NCBI GenBank assembly: GCA_036873755.1
Contig: JAVTVY010016160.1
Coordinates: forward strand, 1 to 64,000
Source: Hanleya hanleyi
Taxonomy: Eukaryota > Mollusca > Polyplacophora > Lepidopleurida > Hanleyidae
Length of the DNA stretch: 64,000 nucleotides
Direction of reading: 5' to 3'
The position numbers were made by a program, and so were the translations under genes. Below are positions 1-13,452 of this stretch, in pieces. The stretch's first letter is position 1. Each line of letters starts with the position of its first letter. The notes under the pieces are model-generated. The model was not told where the DNA came from and did no database searches. It saw only the letters and a list, made by a program, of their open reading frames with translations.

Positions 1-281
1 GGATATTATAATCTGGTGACCAGAGAAAGAAGGAAGTGGGGGTAGTACATAGTATATGCAATGACAGATTACATGCTGAAAATGTCTAGTAAACACTGTT
101 CATATAAAGCCTATTCTAGTGCATGCGACTCGACCACTGGAATATGTGCTGAACTTAGAAAATGTAATCCAAAAATAACGAAGAATACTGTTATGGGGTT
201 TGTGTCATTATGGTCATCAGAGGTGTACTATATGTTCGCTTTCAAGACTACCAGTCTGCTACCTCCTATTTTTGTGGGAGG

Positions 282-369
282 CCGCTGGGACGAGTGGTTA
301 AGATTGCCGACATATAGTGCTGGCGTGTGGGTGCCTTGCTCTCATGGTCGCTGGTTCGAATCCCGTATG
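282..369 (+). repeat. tRNA-like sequence, probably the head of a SINE
   Basis: An A-box-like GACGAGTGGTTAAG at 289-302 is followed by a B box GGTTCGAATCC at 353-363. The 50-base gap between them fits a class II (Leu/Ser-type) tRNA with a long variable arm. I cannot draw a clean cloverleaf, so a tRNA-derived SINE head or a tRNA pseudogene is more likely than a working tRNA gene. Confidence 0.45.
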
Positions 370-517
370 TGTACAATACAAATGTCTATTCCGTCATTCA
401 TTTTTCAGCCGTCGTCCATTAGAAAGAATTTCCACGTCCTTAATCCAAAGACCCATTCCATTAGCACCGGTGTGGAAGCAACCGTGGTCCGCCAGATATG
501 AGGGTCCGGGGACCATG

Positions 518-560
518 GTATCTGGATCTGGGTGCCCGAAGGGCACCCAGATCCAGATAC
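518..560. repeat. Perfect 20-bp inverted repeat with 3-base loop
   Basis: Arms 518-537 and 541-560 are exact reverse complements (starting GTATCTGGATCTGG) around a GAA loop. Related pieces (GACCATGG.ATCTGG and GGTCCGCCAGATA) lie at 486-497 and 685-705. The hairpin is therefore the core of a larger, imperfect fold-back repeat. Confidence 0.85.
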
Positions 561-828
561 GAAGGTCCTCCCTCGGAAACAGTTGTCCCCCTATCAGCAG
601 AAACCAGGGTCCTGATATCGTTGGTGTCTGGGTCACTGAAATCTAGACGACAGGAATGTTCCTTCTCATATATATAGGGCCCGGACCATGGCATCTGGCG
701 GACTATGGGCGCTTCCACAGCTATGGAAGTCCTCAGAGTCCGGCATTCTACAGAGTCCGGTTGACCTATATATGAAACTAAAGGAATAGTAAAGACTAGA
801 AATTCTGAACACAGGTTCGGCCAGCAAA

Positions 829-905
829 TCGGTGGTGCAGTGGGTAAAGGCATAGACGGTGGACAGTACAGCAGAAGGTAAGGTTATGGGTTCGATCCTA
901 GTCGG
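829..905 (+). repeat. tRNA-like sequence, second SINE-type head
   Basis: TGGTGCAGTGGGTAAAGG at 832-850 resembles an A box, and GGGTTCGATCC at 888-898 is a good B box. The spacing is tRNA-like. The acceptor stem cannot be closed, so this is more likely a SINE promoter than a functional tRNA. Confidence 0.45.
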
Positions 906-1162
906 GGTCAGTTGAAAATGTTTGATTTTCTGCATTTCTCCTGTACAGCTTTAGTACGTCTTGTAAAGTTATACCGTCGCATCTTTGCTAAATATATATA
1001 TATTTTTTTATATAAAAATAATTTTATGTATTTCAGTCAATATACATATTTACGGTGGCCCATAGAGCCCATATACGGCATGCTATTAATTTTAGTCTTG
1101 CATATATATTTTTGTTTCAGTTTGTTTAGGGGGAGGGGGAATTCTTTCACTCCTTTCTCTCC

Positions 1163-1362
1163 ACCCAGGTGCAAACGTTTTCACCGGGGTGAAAGGTTTT
1201 TCATCTTGGCGCAAACGTTATCACCCTGGTGGAAACCTGTTTTAACACAGGTGAAATCCTGTTTTCACCCAGGTGAAAATCTTCTCACCCCAGTGAAAAC
1301 GTTTCCACCCAGGTGAAAACCTTTTCACACAGGTGACTGGAAAGTTTCCATCCGGGTGAATA
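1163..1362. repeat. Minisatellite of palindromic TTTTCACC/GGTGAAAA units
   Basis: About ten degenerate units of 17-20 bases alternate GTTTTCACC and CAGGTGAAAAC. Each unit is nearly its own reverse complement, with an E-box-like CAGGTG core. The 134-codon frame that crosses it is a by-product of the repeat and shows no protein family features. Confidence 0.8.
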
Positions 1363-3200
1363 CTAAATCAAAAGAAGCAAACCTAGAACTAAAAAAAATT
1401 ATGCAAAACTGGAAAAATAGCAGGTCATATATGGGCCGCCGTACATCTTCAATATGTCGTAGAACACGGTATAGAAGTACTAGGAATCCGTCTTTCCGCG
1501 CTGGGTTAATTTTCGCACGCATATGATTTTATGAATGTTGCGAAATCAGAATGAAACACGAGATATTGAGATATCTAATGAAAATGTATATCACGTTTCT
1601 GACATCAGTAAATATTGAGGAAATTGTCATGTCGGAGATCTCTATTACTGTTACTCTAAAATGACCACGCTTGTCCGCTGGTACTACTTACGACTTCTCG
1701 CAGATTCAGGGCGAAATTGGAATATTTTACGATATACAAATTTAATGCTCAGGGTCTTTTCATATTCGGTCCGTATCTTCCGAATGCGGGATATGCTGAA
1801 CGATCTCTCCGGACATTTCAAGCTGACTCCCCGTTCTTGAAGTAGGATCGGGTCATTTGTTTGCATAGGAGCATACCATAAAATATAAGTTTTAATTTGT
1901 TTTCACATTAACCGTAAAGGGGAGCATCTGGTATCATTAAAAAATAATCAAATAAATAAAACATAACATTAATGCAACATAAAAATTGCCATACATCTAC
2001 ATGCATCTGATTACTGTATGCATATATGGCACATCTGCGATATTAATGGATTATATTGAGTACACTGAAAACAACAATTCTTAAAATTTAAGGAATATTC
2101 CCCGACTATTACACCGGCGAAATATTCCATAAAATTCAATAAGGAATATTCCTTAGTTATGTTGAGGAATATTCTGCTCGAACGTTCCATACGTCGAGCT
2201 TCCCAAGGGAATTATCTGGTAGCAGTATGCCAACAAAATTCCGTTGTTTTGATCATTGAAAGGGAATATATTTATTATGAGTTTAATCTTTGATTGTTTG
2301 AGCGAGATACTATTCTTTTTTGGTATAACCCATTTACATAGAAATGCGAAAGTGAATCTTTGTGACCCGCAATTAATATATTTTGTAGACTTTATATATG
2401 GCTAACATATATACATTACCGGTAGTTCAACCTAAGGCGCTCGCAAACTAACGGTGTATTCGTGTCAAACACCGGGTATATTTGCCTATTCCGTCCAAGA
2501 TTGAATAAGGGTGGCCCATAGGGGACATCGATAATTAATTTTTATTTTTTTTCATTTTTTTTATTACATTTTCTGCATTCGTTGGGGATGTTCTTGATTT
2601 TCGCCTATTTTCTACAAACAGATTTCAGTTCATCACATGTTTTCTTTACATTTTTGTCATTTCTAGTAACGTCGTCAATTGACTTTATCTTTTTTTTTCC
2701 AACGAAAACCAAACAAAACTCTTGAAAAGGTTTACACCGTTTAAACAGTTAATCGATTGTTTGATCAAATTTTGCGGAAATTTTGTTCAATGTATTTCTT
2801 CAAAAAAAAGCATGATAAAATTAACCGTGATTTTACCCGTGATCCTCTGCTCGGGAGGTTATGTAAATAGACTCCAAATGACTCCAATATGATAAACTAG
2901 CGGAAATCATGCGCAGGGTTAGAGGTCACTTTATGTCACATGACCGGAACCGGAAGTGACTTCACAAAGGTCAGACGGAAATGATCTGTTGGCGCCACCT
3001 GTCGGAAGTAGGTCAATAACGCCGTAACTCCCCTTTCTATACTACTCTCTGGTAGACATGTTCACGTGTAATCTGGATGGAAAATCGGAAGTAGTAATCG
3101 AGGCGGACACTGGGCTCCAGGTTGGGACTTTCGTCTCCTGGAAGCCAGTGTCTCAGGACATCCAAATCCAGACCTGAATGCCCGACGGACAATTAAATCC
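1363..3200. other. No gene recognised; AT-rich intergenic DNA
   Basis: No open frame above about 65 codons shows family features. The only structure seen is a cluster of GGAATATTCC-type palindromes at 2085-2200 and homopolymer T runs near 2540-2700. Confidence 0.6.
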
Positions 3201-3204
3201 AGGT

Positions 3205-3920
3205 CTAGATGCGAGTGTCCCCCGGACACTGGATGCATGGGGCCACCGTTTCCGTCACACCGGATTGAAAAAAAATATTCATAGTATACACACTGGTATT
3301 AGTATCTCCTGCAAGAGAGAAGCAGTCACACCTTGACTGTGCATGTTCATATGAACACCATGACGATCCTAGCTCCGGGTTAAGCGGAATTAGACACAAG
3401 CTACGAAAGTTAACGCATAGATTTACCCGCTCCATACGCTCGTATTTTGGTATCAGCATGCGATATGTATCGCCGAATGTGAGAAACTTTGAGTGGAGGC
3501 GGTATAGCCCTGTTTTATCAGTTTCTGCAGTAATGTTTGTGACGTTCATTTAAAATCGTTACATTTCACACATGATGTAGCAATGCTATCAGGCGTGATA
3601 TGTATGCGTCATATGCAGATCCCACTGGAATATTACTGTCTAGAAAGGGATATGTTGCGATGCCGAAATTATAATCATCTTTCTTGTAAAGTCGACGAGA
3701 GAGAATGCCCGCTTCATTTCTGCAGAGATATAGGTCCACGATATGATATGCTGTTAGGGTTATCTTCAGTTTCCTTCAAGTCGAGTATAGGTGTATCTAT
3801 AACCCTCACTGCGTCATATATATAGCGATTACCCACAGCGAGAAAATCGTCTATATAACGTTTGGTGAATGAGAAGGAATGGGCTTTGAGATTATCGCTT
3901 GAAGTCGTATTTATAAGAGA
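3205..3920 (-). pseudogene. Decayed Penelope-like retroelement 3' part
   Basis: Read on the minus strand in changing frames, this stretch repeats, in diverged form, the retroelement remnant at 53870-54370. Shared pieces include the peptide block (Y).YISRL.A, a CVKC(D/N)DF-like block and the downstream noncoding DNA around 3320-3480. Stops and frameshifts are frequent, so it cannot encode a working protein. The family call rests on the better preserved second copy. Confidence 0.5.
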
Positions 3921-4963
3921 ATGTATAAATGTCAGCCAAAAGGGGTGCGCAATAATTTATTACCCCTTGGAATACCAATATTCTCTTGATATATTGTGCT
4001 CCCAAATTTCACATAGACAATATTCTCTTGATATATTGTGCTCCCAAATTACATATAGATATTATTATTGAGAAATGCAAGAAATTCTATAAACAAAAAA
4101 CATCCCATGAATGTTATCCCTTGAATGTAGCAGAGCTAAACAAAGATTTAGGTTAACAGGAACTAATATTCCTTAATATCCATGCGGGTTAAATACCCAT
4201 AAAAGCAACTGTCGGCGCCAGCAGCAAATCCATATCATAGTCAAATCTCGATTATGTGTCATCGCTTGTATGGAATCAAGCCATGCTGGATTACTCCTAA
4301 TACATGGCTGCTTCACAATCCTGATGAATAAATTATGAATACATCAACTCACATTAGTAACATTACACGAACAAGCCGTCGCCTTGAACTCTAAAATACC
4401 TGCCATGACAAAAACGTAGACTGATGCGATATTAATCCCTACTGAATTTGACAAACGTTTACCTAAATATTGTCTGAATTCATGTGTCAAACCACTCGAC
4501 ACGCCTCATCTGTTAAGAATGACAAGAAATAAACGACTGTCAGTTTGGTCTCGATGACAACGTATCCAGTGGAAATAGTGATATCCTTATTGAAAATATT
4601 TCCGGATGGGCAGTTCACAAATCAGAACACCCGCTAGTAGTTTTTGAAACATTGAGTACACGAACGGTATTGAACTGTGTAGGCGTGCAAACTAAGGGGA
4701 AGAACCAACGCCGACTTACGGGACACCTGGGATAATCGATCTCACAATCATTAAGCTGAGTTCAGAATTAACTCTAAATCCAAACTTTAGTCTCAGATTG
4801 GTTTATCATTTTATAGTACTTCTAAATCACTGTACAATCACCTAGTGTTTGAAAACTCGTATATTTACATCAAGAATGTAACTCAGAACAGAATGCTCAA
4901 ATACTTTTTTTAATGATTTTTTGTCTTTTAATAAAACTTTAATTATATTGTATAATATACATG

Positions 4964-6300
4964 GCAGTGTGACTAACGTCACAGGACCTACGAAGTACAG
5001 TAGGCATTAGGACTCGAACGCGAACTGAACTCTTGGAAATCCCCACACCCAGTTGAAATCCTGCATATATTAAGATGGGCACTGCCCAAGTCAGAATCGC
5101 CAGAAATTTTCATCAAAAGTAGGTCAGCTCAGAACTTGTTGGTAACAGTCTCCTAATGCGCCTTCATTCCAAAATAAATAACACTCGCCGATTTAATTTT
5201 ACAATTTTCTAATTAAAGGAAACAGATTGAATAATATAGGTTCAGTAGATTTCAAGCTTTACGTGTGAAAATACATTTACATCTCTTTAATGGTTTTCAG
5301 TGCCCTTGTACAGGATCAAAACAACTTTTTGAATCACATTATTTTCCCAACAATACGACAATTTTTTATATATATCACTATAGTAGAAAGGTAGCATTTA
5401 TGTAGTTTACGGTAATTCAACTCACGACCAACACCTTCTATGCACAAGATAATAATGATTCTATGTCATTCTCCTGAGTATAACCGGTACAAAGACGAAT
5501 AAATAGCATCTCTACATCACGTTGTTATCTAGATATATGAGACAACACATTTTGGGCATCGGCAATCTGATGAATGTACTATTCCGGTTTTCTTGTTTCA
5601 CATTATATTCTATGGCGGTTGATCGGTGATTTTCTTCATTGATAAACGTTAAACCACCTAGCTTTAACTAATTCTGCTAGGCTGTCTTCATTCAGACTGT
5701 ACAGCCTACACAGTCCACAGAAAATACACCGCACATTCTTGTACTCCCAGCCTGATCACATTTGATGGCAAGTTTAGCGGGCAGTTTAATGTCTAAGCTA
5801 GGAAATGTTCCAGGATAGTTGACAGGACACCGACCACTGTAATTTGATGTGACAAGCAGCAGAGTAGAAACCAGCCTTATCTCAGTGGGCTTGGATATAA
5901 ATCACTGTTAAAAACCACAAGGCTCGATAGAGCCTCTCTCTGTGTTTGTTCCAAGGACAAGCCTTAATGACTTTTAAATCCACTGATAAGGCTTCATGGT
6001 CATAAAAGGAACATGATACTGTTAAAGGCCACATGGATGGTATGTATCTATTACAATATACTGAAGTGTTAATTATAAATCTAATTTTAATCAGAATTAT
6101 TTCAGAAAAATTAATTATAAATAAATTCGATCAGCTCAGAACTTGCTGGTAACAATGCCCTAATGCACGTTCATGCCAAAAATCAAGGTTCTAATGTCAA
6201 CGGTTCTCCTTATTTTGCCGACGAAAGGATTCAGATGGACTGACTCACTCACTCATTACCGGACAATTTGCGATCTGTAGCCTACTTCGTAGGAATATGT
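4964..6300. mobile_element. Insertion in copy 1, CAGTGTGA..AACGTCACAGG family
   Basis: This block is absent from the matching point of copy 3 (about 20050). It begins CAGTGTGACTAACGTCACAG and ends near a CCTACTTCGTAGG palindrome. Related sequence, including AAATCCTGC.TATATTAAGATGGGCAC and AAAGTAGGTCAGCTC, recurs at 28225-28520 and 29024-29450. It is a dispersed noncoding element; its class is unknown. Confidence 0.6.
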
Positions 6301-7351
6301 AAAACATCCATCTTTCCATTTCACATTACATAAATAACACCACAAGAGAGAGAAAAGAGTAAATTTTACATTTCTAATCAAAACAGCGCGTCCATGACGT
6401 CACGTTTCTTTGGAATCACTGCGGCTGACTTTGGTCACCATTGTTAACTCGACCACCCTTCTCAGCCAGCAGAGCCTCAGCTGAGTCAAACTGGATAGTG
6501 ATGTCAGCTGGAGTATATCGACTTACTTGTTGAACGCGCTGTACGTTTGCCTCATTGCTTATCTCCCCTTTACTAAGCTTCAGGCCTCACCCCGTCGATC
6601 TGCTCAGCATAAACTGTCTGCTGCAATGTAGATCAGTATTGATTTCACCGCTTTCTCGCTGAAGTGTCTCGGGTTTAGTTCACATCCCCAGCTCTCGATT
6701 GGTTTTAAAATCTGAGCGCTTCTCTGTTGTAGGAAACTAGCCTATATTTATGTATACTATGATTTTGTTTTAGTTTGGTGCTAATGCTAATAGTTTGGTG
6801 CTAATTGGGTTTTGGATTATTGACGACGGCTGAATATTGAATGCCGGACTAGTCGATTGTATCTGCAATGTCAACACTAACAGGCCGTTTGTAGGCCGCC
6901 CGATATAACTCCAACACTTTCCATCCAAAGTCTGCATTAATAAGTGTTTTCGTTAAGTTTGCCCATCTAGACTCTATTTTAAATTTACAACTGGGTACGT
7001 TTTTTTGTACTAAGCTTTTGACATTCCGTTTTGCAGCTGTGCAATGGACGAAAGATCCCTGGTGACGGAGACTGAATAAGAGCAATTTTAGTAATTTTAC
7101 AATGTGAAGAAAAGTGTCCTAGCTGGGTTAGAAGCGGTGCAATGGACGAAAGATCCCTGGTGCCGAAGACTGAATAAGAGCAATTTTGGTAATTTTACAA
7201 TGTGAAAAATTTGTCCTATCTGGGTTATAAGATAGGGGCGGACACCCTTAGTCACGGGACATTCTTAGTGTTCACATATCATTTCCGGCATCATTGAAAA
7301 CTGTTGACCGTCTCTCTTTTGTAAACTATGATTTTTTTTAATTTGGTGCTA

Positions 7352-7700
7352 AATTGGAGGGATATGCAAGAGGTGAGAAAAACTGACGACGTCTGGCGAC
7401 CAAAAAGCAACCCTATGACTCTACAGGAAAGATTCCCTCAGCACCTCACATTCAGACCCGAGAACACGGTGGATTCTCGGATGTAGCTTTAGTATCTCAG
7501 CCGCGCTTTTATTGCAGATGTTCATGTGGGGACTATGGAGTATCCACACGGCCCCTAGTACCGGCTTAAGCGGAATTAGATACGCTAGCTCGGGCCTGTT
7601 ATGACAGATCAGCTCAAACACATAACTCATATGATCTAGTTGGATGAGCATCGAGGACGTCTGAGTCCCCAAGTGGATGAGCAGCATTAGTTTTGTATCA
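7352..7700 (+). repeat. Dispersed unit 'GCGATATGCAAGAGGTGGG', copy
   Basis: This begins GGGATATGCAAGAGGTGAGA and carries the conserved core with CTCAGCCGCGCTTTTATTGC and GATGTTCATGTGG. Copies occur at 13453-13770, 15270-15750 (minus), 27030-27853 (minus), 35077-35195 (minus), 45968-47750 and 56497-56870. The short open frames inside are the same in each copy because the DNA is copied, so they are not evidence of a gene. Confidence 0.8.
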
Positions 7701-7914
7701 TGTCTGTTGTCAGGAGGGGAAGATTAATTACCTCTACATGACGACTGTACATGGATAGTCACTCATGTCCAGCTAATCATATCATACTCGGACAATACTT
7801 GGATGTGTGACCGGGTGCTGTACTGGCTGGGCTGATCAGTGTCCAGGGTAATATGTACTCTGAGCACTCTCGTGTTCTGGCGCATGTAGGCACCGTCGTG
7901 ATCTGACTGAAACA

Positions 7915-8016
7915 AGGTTGAAAACGACGTTAAACCCTACTACTCACTCATACTTACTTATATCGTCGCTATATGCCCGAAATAGCGCTGGACGTTAAAC
8001 CCTAACTTACTCACAC
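7915..8016 (+). repeat. LINE/SINE-type 3' tails ending GACGTTAAACCCTA
   Basis: Two tails lie side by side: GAAAACGACGTTAAACCCTA followed by ACTCACTCATAC, then TCGTCGCTATATGCCCGAAATAG..GACGTTAAACCCTA followed by ACTTACTCACAC. The second recurs at 13870-13950. The same core ends the LINE fragments at 21390, 23170, 23930, 35650 and 44965. Confidence 0.65.
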
Positions 8017-9369
8017 ACTAATGGAGTTAATGCCTCAACATGGGGTAAACCTGGTAAATGCAAGGTTACCCAGAAAAACTAACCAACTAAGCCCGACGTC
8101 GTACGGCTTATCTTTTCCACCAAAACAATAAACGTACATATATTGTTATGTATAAACCTAATGCTGTTATATGAAATAGAGTTTTTGGTCATGGACGCGA
8201 AGATTCTTTAATGGACAACAACTGAGAAAATGAATGACGGTCCAGTGAATTTTCGTGTAACTATAGTATCGAAACGCATAACATGAGCGTCATACTTGGA
8301 ATAAAACCCACATGTATGTGTGTAGTTTAAATATATATTGGAGGGAATATAGCATTTATTTGTTCATATTAACATTGGATATTTGGCCCGGTGTTATAAA
8401 TTAAAACAGAGTCGGATATCGGAATGAAGTAAGACATGTTAAATGATTGATGCAATAGGCATTAGAATTTTAAAACATGTCGCAATTGTTTTGTTTTGTT
8501 TATTTTTCAGCGAAATTGATGTTTTGGACCACTACAACATATATTTTAGTAAATATACCAAAATATACCGACAATTTTGACAGTTCCAATCTGCTATTAA
8601 CATTAACAATTAACATGGATGAAGCACAGATCATCGTCTTATGTACGTAGTTTCAAATGCGATACTCCCAAGCTTTCCAACAAGACGTAAATATAATGAA
8701 AATATTTCTCTACCCATTCCCCAATTTCGTATGCCTGTGACCGGCAATTGATGAACATTCTTTGTATCGTTACAGTGTAGAATACAGTGAGGGTTAAATG
8801 ATACACAATCCATTGGATTTGACGTTTTTTTCTGATTTCTTCGTCTCCAACTTTCCTGGCCCATTAACTAATACAATAACTTGCGTAAAATGTAGTAACG
8901 GTATCATCTTTTCCCTCATATTTATTGGTTACAGTCGGCATGTTTTATGGGAACTATTTTACTATTGAACAGATCCATCATCAGTCTGCGTAAATCTATG
9001 ATGTATTTTCGGATTTGGTTTCTCAACGTCTGTGTCGATGCTAATTGCTTCAGATCATAGGGTAGCGAATCAAATCAGGAGAGATCTTCACTGATTGCCG
9101 CTTTTCTGGGTCATTTTTTCGGGAATCGTGGAGAAAAATTGGACGGGAGAAATGTGTAATAATGAATTTAGACTAGAATAACTACAACGATTTTCTGATA
9201 TTTATACTACATGTATAACATATGTGTTGTTCCTCCTAATGTTAAGATATAAGACCCATATCAGTTTGATATTCATTAGATATGTGGCCTGAGACCACTA
9301 TTAGAAATAGGCCCGATCATTTAGGCAACCTCTGCCAAAGAAGAGAATTGTTTGTACTTGTTTTTTTGC

Positions 9370-9860
9370 CTCTGTTGTGACGAATAGTCGAAGGCCAGAG
9401 GTAGGTGTTTAGAGTATGATATTTATTCGGTTTCGCTGTGAGTTTAATTTTTAACTAATTAATTATATAAGTGTGTATAGACCGCAGAAAACAGGGCGTC
9501 TGCTGATTGGCTGTTATTCATCCCAGGAAGGAATGGTTGGTATCATATATATTGAAATTCTTTTTGGATTATTTGAGAAAGAAAAATATACAAAAAGCTG
9601 GAACAGTGTCTGCAGACAGCAACATGGAGTTTTAGGGCATTTTTAGTTTCTTCCGGGTGATTGTCTATCATGGCGGCTGGTTCGAAATCGAGCCGCTCAT
9701 CACATGTTCAAATTGCCGATAAATTTGACAGAACAAATCAGTCTTTCCAGCAAGGTAGGTCATTTGTTGCAACGAAATACTGGGAATAGGTTTGTATGGA
9801 GATGTGTCAGCCAAATTCACTACATAATAAGGAATTTTAATAGTATTGTCACACCTAGTA
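9370..9860. mobile_element. Insertion in copy 1 relative to copy 2
   Basis: At the equivalent point of copy 2 (about 17180-17200) the flanking sequences lie almost adjacent, so about 490 bases are extra here. Its right half (AGGTAGGTCATTTGTTGC..CGAATA/AAATACT.GGAATA..ACTACATA) resembles 11730-11830 inside the larger insertion at 11400-12655. It is a short noncoding element of unknown class. Confidence 0.5.
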
Positions 9861-11399
9861 AGGTGATCAGAGGGATGATTTGGGTGCGGGTGCACCGCTT
9901 TCTTCAAGCAGAGAAAAATGCCAAAATTATGACGTCATTTTTGAGAGCGCGTACAGCTCAAAATACAGGTGGGCACCTGTCAAGGTGTTTGTCAGGACGT
10001 AGCATTTTGAAATAAACTACTTCTTGCCGAAATATGGAAGTCTAAACTGCAAAAAGAAATCAACGAGATATAATTACGTTAACATGGCCCTCAATGTGAA
10101 TTGTAATAGTGGTCTAAAGCCTACTTAGTGGCCGTAAGTTTACAGAGTTTGGCAGGGGTCTTCCCTTCGCTAAAAAGTGTTATCGTATTATTTATTTATT
10201 TTGCTATGCTCTTTCCAATGTTCCTTGGATTGTGTACGAAGTATTTTGCCAGACGGAATGTGACTGTATTGACTGTATGAAAACGTTGACACTGACACTA
10301 TCTGTTGAAGAAACAGTTGTGCAATCCATTTTAGTTCAGCGGTATAATGGACTATTTCAATTGTCACGCACCATGGCCAGCACATAAACAGTGGGATTGT
10401 GCAAACCGAACAAGTGAGCCTTCACAGGTTGGACTCCTATGGAAAATACGTAGAAATTTTTTCCAAATGTGACATTTGGTGCGAAAATATTAACTCTTAA
10501 CTGTTTCGACCCGTTTTCTTATAATCAGAAATTGTGCTCATTTTCCCCGTTGTTTCCCATATTAAAGAGTGTAGCTGAATTATACAAGCATGCCCGATGA
10601 AAGCTCACTCGTTCGACCTTCGCTGTCTCTCTCTGTGCATACTGATGTGTAACGATCGCGGGTGTGGGTAATAGGCTATTGACTTCTTATGGTCGGGTGA
10701 CTGCATCATTGTTCAACTTCCATTAAGTGCTTCAATACGTAGACTGATACGATATTAATTCCTACTGAAGTTTAACAAAAGTTTGCTTAAATACTGTCTG
10801 AATCCACGTCTCAAACCATTCGACACGTCTCATCTGTTAAGAATGCCCACAAATAGAAGAATGTCATTTTGATCTCGATTCTCCAGTATTCAGTGGTAAT
10901 CGTGCTATCCTTATTGAAAATATTTCCGGATGAGCAGTTCACAAATCGGAACACGCGCTATTAGATTTTGACACATTGAGTAAACGAACGGTATGAACTG
11001 TGTAGGCGTACTGCAAACTAAGGGGGAAGAACCAACGCCGATTTATGTGACAGCTGGGATAATCGATCTCACAATCATTAAGCTGAGTTCAGAAGTAACT
11101 GTAAATCCAAGCTTTACTCTCAAATTGGGTTATCATTTTATAGTGCTTTTAACACCGAATGATATTCGATATGTTAATATTCAATACATAACATCAGCTT
11201 CATGTACAATCACCGAGTGTTTGAAAACTCATATATATACATCAAGAATGTAACTTAGAACAGAATGCACAAGAGAGAAGAGCGTCTAATATTACAGTTC
11301 TAAGTAAAACAGCTGAGTGCGCCCGTCGATTATGTCACGTTTCTTTGGAGTCATCGCGGCTAACTTTGGTCACCATGTTACTGGACTACCCTGCTCAGG

Positions 11400-12655
11400 G
11401 TCACAAACCTGCATTGAAGTGGGTGGGTGTAAGATTATTATCAGGACTTGACTTCCGGCGAACATTGATTGGCCATTACACCTGACTGGACCGGGATGGT
11501 CTGCGACGTATGTTAAAATGTTTCTAGAATATTTGACTCTAAAATATATCAAAACCACCGTTTCAAATTTTAATCGGAAAAAATGTGGGCCAGTTTGATT
11601 GGCACCTCCGAAATTTGCCGTAATGGTGTCGGGCTGGATGACCCTATTTCTGGCGGTCTCATCTCGAAAAAATGGTGGGAAATGTATGCTGAATTTTCCA
11701 TATATTTGAGCGGAAAGGCCAGGCTACCTGGTGTGGTGGGTCATTTGTGGCGGCGAATATTAGGGAATATAGTTTTCTCAAGATGTGCTCGGCCAATTTA
11801 CTACATATTAAGTAACGCGAATATGAAAAAGTTGGAAGTATCTCCAACGAAACGTCAGCTCCACAGCAATAAAGAAGTTGTTATCCATAGAATAGCATTG
11901 TGGAATATTTAGTGGTTTGTGACCTGTAGGAGAAAAACGAAAATCGGTCTTTCTTCATTGTCACATGTTGAAGTGCCTTTTTCCTCCAGAGAGGAACAGA
12001 ATCAGATATAAATGCCTATTTTCAGCCAATTTTTTGCTTGTCCAGGTCGTATAGAATGTTATCAAGCCCCAAACGTATACATTTTTAGTCTATTGCGGGC
12101 GCCCGAGCTGGTATTTCTGTGTTTGCAGCCCAATTTTAATATTGTCTGATTACTATAAAGGAATTGAGTTATTGTGTCAGTACAGTTATTTTCAAGCCAT
12201 TCGTTGATATATTCTGTGCTGTGGAAAAGTTTATTTGCGCATTCCGTTTATTGACTCCACCCCCCACATCAGCGATCGTTCTGGTCAGTAAGCTCACACA
12301 TTAAATTAGGTCAATATATTCACAAACTTTAATCACCGCAAAGTAACACTGGTCCGGTTTGTAAAATAACTGCATGAAAGGGCATTCATCGGATTCTAAC
12401 TGGAGATATGATACAAATTAGCGGTAAAATGTTGCTTTTATTTCCCCTCTACAAGGGGGAGTCTGATTTGTGTTAATAATCGTTATCTCATGCGTGTACA
12501 GATACAATTCTGGGGACTGTAGTTAACGTCTGTAAGTGTACAAATTAAAAATCCAGAAAATAAATTATTAAATAATATTTTGGGGTGAAATATTTGAATA
12601 AGTGTTTGACTACTCATGGATGCATATATTAAGGGAAATGTCACTTTGATGTGAA
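11400..12655. mobile_element. Insertion of about 1.25 kb in copy 2
   Basis: Copy 1 reads through from CTTCTCAGCC to CTGAGTCAAACTGGATAGTG near 6460-6490, while copy 2 is interrupted between CCTGCTCAGGG (11399) and CGGAGTCAAACTGG (12656). The insert shares a stretch with 9704-9860. It holds no convincing protein; the 109-codon plus frame has no family features. The exact ends and any target duplication are not clear. Confidence 0.55.
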
Positions 12656-13452
12656 CGGAGTCAAACTGGATAGTGATGTCACCCGGATTAAATCGATTTA
12701 GCTGTTGAACGCGCTGTACGTTTGCCTCCTTTCTTACCTCCCTTTTACTAAGCTTCAGGCCCCACTTCGTCGATCTGCTCAGCATAAACTGTCTGCTGCA
12801 TTGTAGATCAGTATTGATTTCACCGCTTTCTCACTGAAGTGTCTCGAGTTTAGTTCACATCCCCAGCTCTCGATTGGTTTTAAAATCTGAACGCTTCTCT
12901 GCTGCATGAAACTAGCCTTTGTTTATGTATACTATGATTTTGTTTTAGTTTAGTGCTAATGCTGTTATATGGATTGGGTTTTGGATTATTGACGACGGTT
13001 GAATATTGAATGCCGGACTAGTCGATTGTATCTACAATGGCAACACTAGCAGGCCGTTTGTGGGCCGCCCGATATAACTCCGAAACTTTCTATCCGAAGT
13101 CTACATTAATAAGTGTTTTTGTTAAGTTTGCCCATCTAGACGCCATTTCAAATTTATAACAATTGGGTACGTTTTTTATACTAAACTTTTGGCATTTTCT
13201 TTTGCAGCTATGCAATTGACGGAAGACCCCTGGTGGCGGAGACTGAATAAGAGCAATTTTGGTAATTTTACAGTGTGAACAAAAGTGTCCTGGCTGGGTT
13301 ATAAGATAGGGACGGACACTCTTAGTCACGGGGCATTCTTAGCCTCCACACATCATTTCCGGCATCATTGAAAACTGTTGACCGTATCTCTCTTGCAGGA
13401 ATCTAGCCTACGTTTTTGTAAACTATGATTATTTTTAATTTGGTGCTAAATT

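Larger units (their letters stand above)
4413..10736. repeat. Tandem segmental duplication, copy 1 (about 6.3 kb)
   Basis: It starts at ACGTAGACTGAT(G/A)CGATATTAAT and runs to the next occurrence of that start at 10737. Blocks that recur in the same order in copy 2 include 6300-6860 (11255-13030), 6870-7350 (13020-13450), 8270-8900 (14480-16290), 8900-9320 (16260-17130) and 10010-10736 (17360-19462). No protein-coding gene is recognised in it; the open frames are short and differ between copies. Confidence 0.8.
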
